From the NCBI RefSeq assembly GCF_022581195.2, contig NC_061459.1, forward strand, positions 2,914,001 through 2,978,000: a stretch of DNA of 64,000 nucleotides. The letters run 5' to 3'. The stretch comes from Helicoverpa zea (taxonomy: Eukaryota; Arthropoda; Insecta; Lepidoptera; Noctuidae). The translations under genes and the position numbers were made by a program. Below the pieces are notes generated by a model. It saw nothing but the letters and a program-made list of their open reading frames with translations, made no database searches and was not told the origin of the DNA. This document shows positions 45,158 through 60,100 of the stretch, one piece after another (the stretch's first letter is position 1; each line of letters begins with the position of its first letter).

Positions 45158-48100
45158 GTAAGTATCTATAATTTGTAATATTTTATTCCAAGCACGACCT
45201 CACAATCAGAGCTTAGAAATTCAACACTCGTATTTTGAGATTTATACCGGTAAACCAAAATAATTACAATACCTTACTACTATTTATATTGGCAATGTTT
45301 CAGAGTTTTTCTCAGCAGATGTTAGGTAGAAAAAAACTATAAATAAGTACTTATTGCAGTTCATTAATCAAGGGTTTTAATGTTTCTAAAGGAAGGAGTT
45401 TTATTATACCAGCCAGTGGTCACTATCATAATATTTATTTTTTTATTTAATGTGGACACAAAGTTGTAGCCTAGCACATAATACACAAAGGGATAATAAA
45501 GTGTAGTATACAAACATTGGTCTGCCCTTGACTTGTTTGCGTTGGCCTCAGGTGCTCCCAAAGGCTTTGCATAGTTGAACGATTCAGAAATGTTTCATTA
45601 CAGTGCTCGACGCTACTGCGAAGATTCCCTCGGGTATCTTGCAAGGTAATGGCATCCAGCTTGGTGACTTCGACCAGTGTTTGGGGAGCCGTGCGAGAGT
45701 GCAGTTGGAAAGTGGCAGCGTCGTGAAGGTCCAAGGAAAGTACTGCTTGGCTCGGCTGGACGTGAAAGCGGAACATCCCGAGCTGGAGTTACCAGTGCAT
45801 CTGGCGCAAGCCAAGAACTTGATCAGGAGTCGGATCGATGATGTGAGTTTCAGTTATAAATAATTGTTTTGTGTTGCCGTCACGTATGTTGCCCTGAGTT
45901 CGGAAACAAACAGGATTTACATTCAAAATATTATACTGCTCATTTCTCGATTCAATATTTTCAATGTTCAAGTTCAAGAAATGTACGTCATTTTTTGTGT
46001 TAGAAAATTTTAGACCCATTGAAGAGCTAGCTTCAAAGTTCAAAAGTAACAGGGCAAGTTTTCAGTACGTAACCGGGAAAGCGTTTCGAACACTCAACGG
46101 TAAATACTTTCCGACACTTACAAGCTACGTGGCAAAAGAACTGAACTAAAATAAATCAAACACGAATTTCGCTTGGGAACAGTCGTAACCATCTTATGTT
46201 CGTAAGGGTATCCATTTGGTTTATAGTTTAGTAGTAACACTTTCCTTCTATCTCTACCCATGATCTTTAGGTACCGAAAAGCAATTCATGTACTTACTTT
46301 GCAGTCTTCGATTAATAAATAATAATAAATCAAAACGCGATATTACATACTAGTTGTTGCCAGTCGTTTCACCTGTATCCCGAGAAATCGTCATTTATAT
46401 GCAATTTTGGAGTTCATCTTTACAAACAATACAAAAATACAAGTCTTAGACCTAGTAAATGCAAAAGTAACTGCATTGTTGCGCGTAACTGGTCTGTTTG
46501 TCGCATCATCATGCCAAAATTATGGAACCGATTCCAATGAAATTTGGTACACAGGCAGTTTAAAGTCTGTTAAAGGGCGCAAGCTACTTTTTATCTAGTG
46601 CGCAACTAGATAAAAAGTGTTAATCCGCTAAGAACAGCTAGTAACACATAAATGAGTATTCCCTTGGCGACAAGTTGCATCATTTGTCTGTCAAAGTACG
46701 CATCGAACATGCATGTGTGCCAACCGTGGTAGACGTTGAGTGACCGTTGTCCGTCTACTCCGAAATATGACGATAGGATTCGTGACCATAATTCCGAATA
46801 CGGACAGACGGACGATCAATGCCATTGAAGAGTATTATATGCGTAAAGTGAGCCAAATTGCACTTGGATATACGTACTCGTAGGATTTCATAAAAATCTT
46901 AGAGATTATACAAGTAAATAGTTTTTGTAAGATTGAAAAATGTTTGTAGATTCATTATAAGAAAGCTGTGAGATGTGAGATGATGAATCCGATATAAACT
47001 AAATTATTATTTTATTTTGAACATTCAATCTAGACAGATAGAAATAAAAAAGGAAACATAATTTATTTACGTAGAACTTTTACTATCAAAAAAAATTATA
47101 ATTTTATTTGGTAGACTATCAGTGTGTTTGTATTATGTTCTAATTTGCTTTGCATTTAATTGTTGAATGATATTGAGATGGATTTCCTCGGGGTTATTTT
47201 TGTCATCTTATAATAGCAACCATACTAATTAAGAGCGTGACGAATGCAATTATTTTAATTTGTATTGAGTCACTTTCACTTTCGAAGCTTTATTAATAGC
47301 GTATTCCATGTTATAATTGCTGTATTATTTTAACGTATATATTTTGAAAACCCCATTTTATTTACAAGGCTTGCTGCAAACCTGTGAAATTATACCATTC
47401 AACCTATGTATTGGTACTCTTTGCCTTGTAGCTCCGAAACAGATGCATTAAAGATTGCAATTTGAAAGCTAAAATTAAAGTGTAATAAACATAATGATGG
47501 TTAAACATCAAATGATTTTGACATACATTATAATTTGTACTTTAAGAGTTATGGTTGCGAATGTTTTTTTATCGTATCGCATTTCAATTATTTTTCTGTA
47601 AAATCATAAACCACATAAATAATAATCTAGATTCTAGAATAAGAAGAACTTCAAACACTAAGCGTGCCCTAATTGTTTAGCCAGGTCACTTCGTGCCGCG
47701 ATTTTCAACGTTGAGCTGGGGCGTCTGCGTGCCAGCTGCCTGCAACCCTGAGGATGTGGAGGTGGTCATCAAGGATGCAGTCAAGCACTACCAGCACACC
47801 AGCGGCGTGGTCGTGCGAGTCAAGGTGGATGAGGAAGACTGTCATGTGGAGGAAGGGGATTGGTGGGAAGATTGGACTGAAGTGCCTACGCTCTTGACAT
47901 TGTTAGTATGATTGTTTGTTTTTGTTTTAGCAGCTAGTTTCCACCAGTAGTTTCGCTGTGAGACTGATAAAAAGTAGCGCATAGCTTTCCTTGCGGCACT
48001 AATAACCGCATAGACAAGCACTGGCACAACCATCTGACCAAGACGCTCTGTGGCCAATGATGATAGCCTTTCTCAAAAAGTGGGTTACCTAACACTGAAG

Positions 48101-51100
48101 TATTTTTTCAAATCGTATGCGCAATGGAGATTATTTAGTTTCTTCAAAACATAGTACCAAACATGACACTAAATAATACAAACCCAAATATTGAGTTAAT
48201 CAGGTAGGTACGTCAGACACCTAGCTAGATAGAGGACATTTCACAGGTATTTTCGCTTCGAAATCAGGTTTTACTGAGAAATGTTACTTAGTATAAGTAT
48301 AGAAGTAGACGAAAATATGAATGTAAAAAAATATTCGTTTGTCCAATAAATAGCGTAATAGGTACTAAGATTATGACGACGACAGTTTTTATGAGCGATC
48401 CGGTTTCAGATAGCTAAAGAGTATAAAAATAGTTTGTTTTTAATTAAAGTCTTCTTCGCCGTTAATTACATTGGGTGAGGATTATGAAGATTTATGGTCT
48501 ATTTTTATCTCGATACAGGAAGTCGGAAAAGAAAAGTATTTTCAGTATGTCTGCCTTTTTATATGTGATTATATTTTTAATTATGAACTTTTTATCACCC
48601 ACCAGAATCTGTAGATTTTTAATTCCTGTAGTATAGTTATCGGCACGAATCTTGAGCTCTGACCTACATCAGAAGTGATTTATTAGCAAAGAACCAATCC
48701 CGAGTGACGGCTATGACGCGATGCACTGCGGGCCAATCACCGCTTTGGCCCGCCCCCGCGCCTCACTCAGTACCACAAAAGGGACCCAATAAATTACTTC
48801 TGGCAGGTGAAGGTCAGAGCTCAAGATTCGTGCCGATAACTATACCTAAGTATTTCATATGTATCATATTATTTACTTACACTGAAACTGGATACTAAGA
48901 CCCTTAATTTTTTCTGTTGTATTTTGAAGAATTAAATATGTTTTATAGATTCAAAATGTCGCATTTCCAGATCGTTCTATGGTGTCATCATTTTGCTGGT
49001 ACTTGTGGCGACGATTCAAGACTTTATTGCTAGAAGACCAGAAGGCGAAGGTGATGAGAATGGTGAAAAGGCGGAAGGTGATGAAGAGGCTAAGGATGAA
49101 GAAAAAGCAAGTGGCAGTAAGAAATCAGGTGAAATAAACTTTGTCGATTTTAATCATGTTAATATTATGGTTAATTTACCTTATGACCAACAAGCTGAGT
49201 TTTTGAGTGTGTTTTGTCAAGCACAAGTATTACTATTACAAAATCATTATCTGTAATTCTGTGCAGTGACATAATCAAGGCCAAGTCTATATATTTTTGA
49301 AAAGGCTCGCATCCAAGAGCGCATGCAATATTTTCGTATTACTCATAGGTCCTCGAATTTTCATGACCTGACTTTAAATCCCTGTGTCGTTCTAAACTTA
49401 TTCACGTCGAAATAATCTAAATACAATACGTAAAAAGACGTTATCCATCTTGTATAAGTTCATTTTTACCTTGAACTGGCACCAGTTTTCCTATTTAGTT
49501 TTAATTTACCAAAAAAGATCAATTCAAGCGAATGACGGAATAAGGAAAATTGGTCTTCAATTGTTTTATGTTCAACGAAACGTACCCGCACACTACAGAC
49601 AAAAAGTTCGGCCAACAGTTGACCCGATGTTGCCATTTTTTTTTTAAGAATATCTATATTCCAATCAAAGTGTTCAGTCGGTTTGATACCGGCTAAATAC
49701 CTGATCTTTGTAATGTGCGTGCTACCATTCATCTTTACACTGATTTATGAGCTCAAACAATCAACTGACGAATGAAATCAACTGCTGAATCTTTTTAATG
49801 TGCCAGGATCTAAAACCCACCTTGGTCACTTCGCCGTTCTGCCAAGGCTTTGTAGAAACTACAATGAATTAGCAAAGAACCTCAACCTTGATATTACCCG
49901 TAAGATGTCTGTATGTAAAAAGGACCTTACGGCTCATATTGTCAAAATATTAATATTAATTTCTCTAAATGTACCTAAATTATGTTCGTTCGTCTTTAAT
50001 ACTTTTCTTACTAAGTGTTTTGTTTTATGTGTTTTTGTTATATGTTTATTTACAAATTAAGTACTAAGTAAATGAATGTCAAACTTTCTTGTTGCATCTA
50101 GTTATCATTAAGTAAATGCTGTGGTTTCCTGTAATTGGGGAAACACAGTAATCAGTTCCTATGTATTTGTGTTTAATATATGTGATCTGTGTATCTTCTG
50201 TTGGAAAACCTATAAATAAATAAAAATAAATAAATAAACTGACTAAAAGTTTGTAGTGAGCTAGTACTCTAACTGATACTCTTTCTTCCCCACAGGTGGT
50301 TTCCTAAGCTCCTTCTCCCTATACTACACGCTGAGCAAGCTGACGGCTCCCGGTACTGATGATGAGATCTCCTGCATCCATGGAGTCAGAGGCATCGCTA
50401 CTATCGCTCTGCTGGTCGCCCATAAGTTCCTGCCCGTTGCTGTCATGCCGTATACTAATCGGTTGAGGATCACGGAGGTAAGGAAAAGAGGTTATAAAGT
50501 CATTTAAGATATTTGGTGAATTTGGAAGGTAAGAATGAAGGACATAGCGGGTGATGGCCAGCCCATATTTAAGAATATTTTCTCCTATCAGTAGTTAATA
50601 AATGTAGTAGTCTTGTTAATATACAAAACAAAATAGTCTAATCTAAATATACCATGTGAAAAAGTTTCATTTAGAAACCTCAAACCATGAAGATTCTATG
50701 GCAATTCAAAACACCTATTAGAATAAAACGGCAATTTCATACTTTAACGTATGTGTATTTGGTATTGAAAGGTACCTACATAGTTTTAATTTGTTAGACT
50801 ATAATGAAAAAATGACAGTGTCTTACTATATTTTACAACTCATTCATTTGTTATTAGTTTCTATTCTAGCAACAAATAATTGAACAAAGGTTAATAGGTA
50901 ATCATTTATTTATCAGTCGTTGAGCTTCAAAATCTAAATATTCGAGTATCTAATCATTTCCACGTTTGACGTGTTACGTGAGAATGCTTTCACAAGCCAT
51001 ACAGTATTCATAGTATGAAGCTTTGTTTTAAATTCATATTGATTTATAAATAAACTGGAGTTATAACTCGGTCTGCAAAATTTACTTGTAGGTATTGTAT

Positions 51101-54100
51101 CTTTGGTAAATTCTCTTAAAGTAGATAGAAGTAGGTAATTTGATGATTGAAAGTGCACCTGTAACATAAACTTCTATGTCATGTTTCAGAAACCATAATT
51201 CTCGTATCATTTCAATTGTTTGAATGAAACCCGTTTGGCATTTAGGGAATCCCTGTATACAGATTATTTAAATCTTTAAGGCCTTCAATATTTCAGTTAA
51301 ATCATTAGTTAAAACGTCAAAAATCCCATTAGCTACTTCCGTGGGTCTAATTTTGGCAAATCGGCCTTGTGTGTCGGTGATCCACGGTAAGAGTGCGTGC
51401 AAATACTATGTATGTATGTGTGTGTGAAAGAAAAAACAGAGAAAGAAGATGACGACATGAAACAATTTGACAAATTTCCAAAAACACGCACGTCTATTAA
51501 CCTAATATTCGTGCTAAACACACCATTGGCACAGATTGGGCAACATTACGATATTGTTCAAGCCGCCAAGGTGCTTAACCTTAGCCGTGGAATCTTATTC
51601 GGAGCATCTGCGTGAAAAGCATGCTGTAAAATAAATGGCTATAGTGATGGGAGGTGTCGATAGTTTTCTGTAAAATTATATCGATGTTAATGTGTCGATA
51701 TTATGAAAGAATTGCGGAGAACTCAGAACTCAGACGATACATAAAGCGATTTGATTGCTCCAGGGATTTAATAAACAAATACTTGGCAACAATTGTTACC
51801 TGAAAAAGTTGTATCTACACTTACTTTTTTGTCTGTTTATCGAATAAAATGTTCCCTGTCTGTTTTTGTTATAATGGCCTAATTCCAGGCGTTCCAAAAA
51901 GCAGTAACATAGTTTTAGCTCTTGGGGATTCATGTAGGAATACAATATTTATATTTTGAGACATAATGTTACGAAGAAATGGAAATAAAAATTACAGCTT
52001 GTTTTGCTCAAAACTACAAAAATAATCAAACAGTAAAAACGTTAATCATTAAAAACATCAATCTAAACACCCAAACAAACCGTCTTTAACACAACAGTTT
52101 GTTATTAAATCAATCACAGAACAACCAAAATATCGACTCAACGTTTCCCAGCACTATTTTATGACGAAATTCTTATTAGTAAGGCAGAAGGGTGATATTC
52201 GCGTAACATTCGCTCATTTATTTTGTGTTATCATTGGCGAGTTGCCATGAACATTGCTGAGCTGTGTCCGGCCGACACTACTGAAATGTGCGATATACTG
52301 GGCAAACTGTAGCGAAATTACCAGGATTCCTTAAACTTTTTAGTCATTAGTCTGATTGCTGCCTAAGGGCCAAGATTTTTTTTGTAAAAGGCTTGCTTGT
52401 CCATTTTTACCGACAGACAGTGAAGCTTTGTCTCAGTTTGATGGGAATATTGATGTATTAACAGAGTCACTGAATATTTTAGGTTCTTTTTAATCCTATA
52501 AAAACGTAAAATCCTTGATTCTCAAATAGCTACTGAAGACCATCAAATTGGATGTCTGCTGTTTTGCCAAGATTCTGCGTCATATTTAAGTATAAAAGTC
52601 AGGCTTAAGTTTCTTCAATGAATGGACAAATGGTGACCGCGGATATAATTATTACAAATCAGGTTCAAAATGTAGCAAAAATAAAGATCACTGTTCCGTT
52701 CCCTACAGCAATTTAGGCACTGATTCACTGTATTTCTTCCAAATATAAACAAATGACTCACTCCATATGTACTAATGAATTTAATTCGAGACATGTGCCT
52801 ACATAATTCAGCTTAACGTCCTAACCTTGGGAACAACGGCTGTAATTCAAGAACTGAGATTAGGAAGACTTAGAAGTCTCTTGTAACGACTCATTTGCAT
52901 TACTCCGTAGGTACTTAATATTACAAATAGGTTTGTCTGGGTAAATTGTGAGGCTGGAGTGAAGTATTGTTTTGTTAATTATTAAAATGCTGATGAAAAT
53001 TTATGCAATTATGCTCTTTTACAACCATACCTTTGAGACAAGGTTAAAAGGAAGACGCAAAAAACACAACTAATACCAAATTAAAAATATATCAATCGCT
53101 TATTATTTTTCAAGTAGGTAGGAGTTATTCTTAAGACTACAACAGTATCTAATTTAATTAGTTTGTAAGGCTCTCTGATATCTGGACTTTCTTGATTTGG
53201 TGAGACGACTATTGACGTGACCAAAGGAAAAGCTAACCATAGTGTATACAGCTGACTACAAATTCATCATGTGGTTACCAGGCCAAATGCATTATAAATA
53301 TGTTCAGTCGATTATTACGTTAAAAGTTTTACATTTAATTTTCTTATGGTCCTGTCTTCTTCACACAACTTTTTCCTTTGTTTCCAGTTGGCCAGTTCCC
53401 CCCTCTGGTCTTGGTGCCGAGCTGGATGGATGTTCACCGACTGCTTCCTACTCCTCAGTGGGGCGCTGACGGCTCATAGGATATCTGTTGACAACGATAC
53501 CGGTGCTCCTAGAAGACTTTTCTCTAGATATATGAGGTATTTAAACATTAAGCAATATCATTTTAACCAACTTCATAAAAAAGAGGTTCTCACTTTGACC
53601 TATAGTATGTATGGCAAACTTAGGAGAAGGATTTAGGAATATCATTAAAGTAAAACAAGTCTCTGTCATTCTCAAAACTTATTTACGAATAATATGGATA
53701 GAAAAGTACGTTACTAGGTATAACTAGATACATATCTACCTACATTTATCTTTATGTTTTTTTTAAATAATTATACATATTATTTTGTTTATTTAAATGC
53801 TTTGTGGTTGTGTGAAAAGGCCAGAAGTGAGACACAATAAGCGCCTACAACATTAAAGTCATTGATTGAACACTCAGTAACTCATTGCTATTGTAAAACT
53901 GTAGGAACTTTTCTTCAATACCTATTAACAATACCTGTTTATTTTCCTGTACAAAGAATCAAAAACGATTACAATTATCATCTAGCATGAGAAAAACCTA
54001 GATGAATAGGATTACAATTTCGTTCCAAACCGGTTGTAATTTGATCAACGATTCATCATCAGAATAAAAAGGTTTTGAAGAATTTTGTAATTGCGGAAAT

Positions 54101-57100
54101 TCCAATTCAATAAAATAATTAAATAACATTATAATTGTTGGTATTTTCCGATTCATATTCAGCTGTATTTTTATATTGTTGTTTACATGATTCCGTAAAT
54201 ATTTTGATCGGCATTTTTTTCATGATACCAATTTGGTCAAATCTGTTATGACGATAAGTTTCCTGACCCTCACAATAAGACAAAAAAAGTTAATCTTAAC
54301 AAAAACATTATTAACCGAAGCTCGGAAAATCCAAGCTCCAAAATTAAAGTAGGCTCTATAAATAAGCATGAAGCACGGAGTTAGGAAAGATGAGCGGATA
54401 CGCTATAATGCAGGTAGGTCAATCCTCTAGGTCAAATTCGTATGGTGGGTATGACCAAAACGATCAGTTACGAGTGAACTAACTAGACGTTAGGGTTCTT
54501 TGAGACATCTGTCAACAAATTTTGGTTATTACTAAAAATGATCGGATCCAAAGAAGACTTATGAAGGCGAAACAGCCATTTTCCGTGTACCCGCATTTTT
54601 GCGCGCTACGTTCTTAGGCGATTTTCCGTTATGGCACCTCCGCTAGTCATTTTGTTCTCCATGGTACGAAGGTATTTAAATAAAAAACACTAACTTAAGG
54701 AAATTAAGAACCATGCTATTAGAAATATGAATCATTAATTGAACATTTAATTGATTGAGTCAGGGGAAAAACTGAGAGCTTGTTTCTAAAGATACAAAAG
54801 CGATCATCTTGTTGAAAATTTTTTGTTTGTTTATATTTTTTCTGGTAACTATGTTTTTTACCTATAAGCAGGATATACTAGCATAGTTCGTTTGCCGATT
54901 TATCGATTATAACATAGCTAAAGATTTTTTTGTGAATAAATTAAAGGTATATTTTGGCATTTATAGTCTTGCCTTTCCCAACTATTTTGGGCTTGTCAAA
55001 GTACCTACATGCGGCATATTAGCTGACGATCGACAAGCTTTGACGATGTGACGAGAGCTAGATTCAAGGTTAAACTGGTGACTGGTAGTCAGGTGACCAT
55101 TGGTCACCTAAAGACTGACCATGGTTAGTAACTTTCTTGATTACAAAATGCAGAGTACAAAATTTTCTAGATATGAGGAAAATCACCACACGATATGACA
55201 AAGATCACCCACGAGAAATGACATAATTATGTAAATAAATATTATATTAAAGTGTACTTGACAATTATTACAATGAAGTAAATGTTATTGGAATAATTTT
55301 CAACTTACCTAATGTAATATATGTATCCCAACTGTATTTTACTTTGTTATAAAACAATTTCACTATATTTATTTATGCACATTTAGATGCAAAACCTATC
55401 TCTATCATTTATTATTGCAAAACCTAAACACATTACAAAAATAGTACACAGCATAATAATATACGGCACAAATATTTTGCGCCTATTTTTAGCAGTGACA
55501 GCAAACAAGGATCAAAATTGTGCGAAAACGCAATAATTAACATTCCTTTAGCAGTAGCAAAGTGCTAAAATAACAATAAATTGACAAGCCTTATAATAAT
55601 TTGAAGTACAAACATAAGACGAACCTTTAACACTTAAAAAAACAGTAAACTAGAGTCTGTATCTAGTAATAGTTGTAAAACTTGATAAGCATAATTTTTT
55701 TCAATATGTGTTTGAAATTCTAAGCATTATTGTAACGTAAAAGTAAGCTTTTTCCTTTTTTATTTGGATGCTAAACTGGGTGAATCAATTGAGGTCTTTT
55801 ATATCAAATGGCATCTCTAAATTAAAAACTACTTCGTATGACAAATTAGTATCTTTTGGAGGCTAGAAAACCAAAAAAACGTCTAATATTTTCATACTAG
55901 CTGTTTTAACCTTATGCCCTCCGAATTTTAATATTATTAATTTTGAATAATTACCACTAATTAGTTCCAAAAATGATTTCTTTTATTTGCTAGGTATCTG
56001 CTTCAGGAATTACCCATCTTTTGTGATCGTTAAGGTTCAGTTACTTTTCGTGGGAAAATTAATTAAAATTAATGTAGGTACTAGTTAAGCCGGCTTAATT
56101 AATAGATAATATTTTTTTCTTATTCACAAAATAGTAAAATATTAAATACACTTTGGACTTTAGAATTACTTATATATTTTGAATAGGTTTGTAACTTACC
56201 TGTATGTATAGTAAGTAGGTAAAGTTAAAAAAAAATGATGGTCCATGAAAATCCCTTGCTCAAATGTTCTTCAGTACAAACAAATTATGACATAAATAAA
56301 TATTAATATTTAACGATATATATAAATAAAATCTGTTATACATATGTCAAGTAGATGTTAGGTTTGCCTTATTATGTCTATAGGTACAGTGGGCAAACAT
56401 CTTGCATCTAGACTTCGGACTATTTACTATTGCAAATACATGCTACAAGATACTTTAGGTCATTATACCTACTGAATAACTACAATTCTTCTTTTCTGTA
56501 TTATGTGTGTGTATCTGTGTACATGAACTATTAAATAAATAAATAACATCAAATGCTTAGCTTTTTCCCAACTATGTTAGGGCCATTTTCCAGTTTCAGC
56601 TGAGGGGCTTTGAATAGGGCAATAGCTTATCTGACCTCCTCAACCTACCTCATTCATACCAAAGATGAATATTTGTCAGATTGTCTGTCTTCTGACTACC
56701 TTAACTACTGCAAAACGTGTTAAAATGAGAGCTGGAACCCGCCAATTTACCGTGTGTTCCGCAATATAGAGGCACTCGTCATGATAAGACAGTCACCCAT
56801 CCACGAACCGACCGCGCCAAGCGTTGCTTAAACTCATGATCGATCGAGTTACAAGCTCCTCTGATTAAATGCATACATAAACTTTACACTAATATTATAT
56901 CTGATTTCGAATTTGTTTCTTTCCGGATGTGTAAACGTGATGTGTAGGTAGATATTATTTTAAGAACTGGGTAACCGCAAGAATTCCAACCCAAAAAATA
57001 TTTTGGTAGGTTACCGAAGTATTTAAAATTAGAACCACAAAAAAAATGCAAAGATAACATGGCAGTTATAAAAAACCCAGGCCATAATTAGAGTTTATAA

Positions 57101-60100
57101 ATAAAGCGGTCTCGAAAGGTTCTAAATTCAAACAAAAAAAGAAAAAAGACGTTTGCTTACGTGAATCCCACGTGTGATCCTGTGGTGAATCGAATGTTCA
57201 TTTTAGCTCATTTAAATATATTTCATACGGAACCCCACCCTTGGAAACAGTTTATACCCTAAAGAATATCGCAGGAGATTTTCAAATAGTTACCAAATTA
57301 GTTATTAAGCAAAAAATGTAATTATGCAAATACAATAGACATCAAACTGCCAAATTATTATTTTTAATGGGTATGATAATTAAAGAGTCACGTTTTCTTT
57401 ACTTGTAATACTAATCTTAGAGAGGAAAACTTTATTTGTTTGTAATGGATAAACTCAAAAACTACTGGAGTGATTTTTAAAATTCTTTCACCATTAGAAA
57501 GTTACATTATCTGCAAGTAACATAGGCTATATTTTATACCGGTATGGGCAGGAGTTCCCACGGGACGCGGGTGAAGTTGCGAGTAAACGGCTAGTATGCC
57601 ATAAAATTATGATTTACAAAAAGCGTAATTATTTTAATTTCGAAACAAAATTGCTAATGAAATGTCGTTAATTATTTTACAAGATACATATATTACATTC
57701 AAATGATTACCCATATTAATTCTTGATTTGCTTTCAAAACATCTTAGGGATTTCCGGAAGGGACAGCGAAGCTTCAAAATTATGCAAATCAACGAAAAAT
57801 ATTCCACCGGATTTAAATTTCCAGATCTCGGAAACTATAATTTGATTTCTTTAGTCATATTTATTTTTGTCAATGTGAATTAAGGGTCAATTAAAAATTG
57901 TAGGATTTTGCATGATCAAATCTTGACGAATGTCTTGAAAACTAGGTGCTTGAGACAATCTTTACATTTTATCTAAACAGTTTTTTTTCTGTTTGTGGGA
58001 ATCATTTTTTGTCTGATTCATTGTTGGTACTCCGTAGCTCCGAAACTATTGAGCCTATTTGAAAAAATATTTCGATTACACGACAATATCCAGAATATAT
58101 TTTTTATGTCTACACTTTTAACTAATTAATCCATTTCAATGACATTGGTTACAGGCATAGGTAAACCAAAGGACAGATAATTTCTTCAGGATGCAAGTAA
58201 AACATCGGAAAATTATAGAAACAATGCTGTTCTTTAGAAAAATAGGACAGCTTTTTATGAGGACATAGTCAATTCCTTTATCATCTAAGAAAACAGCGAA
58301 AGACCATATTAAAAACAATGATATTCTATTGTATCCAGGTTAACACCAGCACTTCTCGCCGTGGTACTATTCTACGCTTACATTTGGGACAACATCTCAA
58401 GCGGGCCGATGTGGGGCACCTTCGTCACCAAGAACGCTGAGGTCTGCCAGGAGGGCTGGTGGTGGAACCTGCTCTATGTGCAGAATTACTTCGGCTTTGA
58501 GGATATGGTAAGTAGGAGCTACCGTTTGAAGTTTTAATATTAATAGTAGGTGGGTCTCTGTACTATTTTGAATTGTTTTCACATAAGATTTGAAGTTAGA
58601 AGGCTTTAGCTTAGCCCATGATTGCATATTTGTGTATTCAATTAAAGAAAGGAATAAATACATCTTTACTTATTAATTGTAGCAAAAGGATTAACAATAC
58701 ATTAAGAAGTTGTGATATATTTAACAAGTGGGCCAGACTTTGCAAGTATAGTTATTCTAATACTTCAAATTCGGGTTTTATTATAATCTGGTATATGTTA
58801 ATTTTCTGAGTTTTTGAGTGAGTGTCTAAAGTCGATCCCAATCAATTACCACTTTCCCTAAAATAATTTTCTCCCTTTCAGTGTGCTCCCCAAACCCATC
58901 AACTAGCCCTGGACATGCAGCTAACCATCCTAGGCTGCATCATAGTCTGGCTGATACAAGCGAAGACTGGGCTGTACAAGATCCTCATACCAGGGCTGCA
59001 CGTGTTCGCGGCGTACTCCAGATACACGACTGTGAGAGACCATCGCCTGACTATGCTGGCTTATCATGGAGTCAGGTATGTTTTTAACACTTATTGAACC
59101 TTACATAAAGACTGATTATTTTATTCATGTTTAAGAGGAAGAGTATAGAATAAATACATATGTTATTTATGACTAAAGCCCTAAGTTCGTAGTAGTACGT
59201 AGTAGTATACATACTCCTGTAAGTTCTTCGTATGTACTACCAAAGATTTTAACTATTAAAGAGTCCGAAAATAAATAGATCAATTAGACTTCACTGTCAA
59301 TTTACTTTTTGGTTCACATGAAAAACGAGACTTTTAAAAGATGCTTTACCAATAAACAATTTTGTTCATATTCATTTTGCCATCCAGGCTTAGCCACATT
59401 TAACTAAACAAAGCATCAATAATCATTTGTTTCATCTATTCAATAATATGTAAATACAACCCTTTAGCGGAAATTATCCATGTTTGTAATAATTTGAATG
59501 ACAACATTAGCTGTTTAGTGGCACTCAATTTTATTTGTTTGTACGTTTTGCGTGGGAGCCAACATTTATTTATGCATTTTACTTGTTAATATTTCACATG
59601 ACATGCAAATTGAAATCGTTAGTGGACTATTTAGTTGTGCATTTGTTTTACAATGAACTCCTATTAGAATTCACTTGAACCATTTCTAATATTATAAATG
59701 CGAAAGTAACACTGTTTGTGTGTCTGTTGCGCTTTCACTACAAAAATACTGGACTTTAATGTTTCGTTACCTACAAATAGTATTGAGCCTGATAAAAGGC
59801 ATACCAGAAAATAGTTACCTTGGACGCGGGTTATCGGTGGTCTTCATGAAATTTGAAAAAAAAAAAAATCAAGATGAAGACAACGTATATTTTGATGTTA
59901 CGATAACGATTTTCACGTCACAATCGTTTCCTTAACTTTACCTAACTTAACCCATGTATCCGATCATATAAGTAAAACAAAACACCAACGCATTTTCCTT
60001 ACAATCTCTTTTTAACTCAAGCCTGTTAAACTTCACAACTTCTAAAACTTGCTTACAAAACCCCGATACTTTAAGATGAACACTTAACAAGTCTTAAGTA

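Larger units (their letters stand above)
53537..58338. other. Gene B intron 6
   Basis: About 4.8 kb, AT-rich, with repeats at 54590, 56556 and 57415. No nested gene recognised. Confidence 0.75.

Noticed and set aside
45964..46149. 61-codon frame in gene B intron 2 (ENFRPIEELASKFKSNRA region)
   Set aside because: It looks protein-like, but has no recognisable domain and no splice sites that would keep gene B in phase; left unassigned.
47906..47911. Alternative GTATGA donor at the end of gene B exon 3
   Set aside because: It would leave phase 0 and break the frame into the transmembrane exon; GTTAGT at 47902 keeps the frame.
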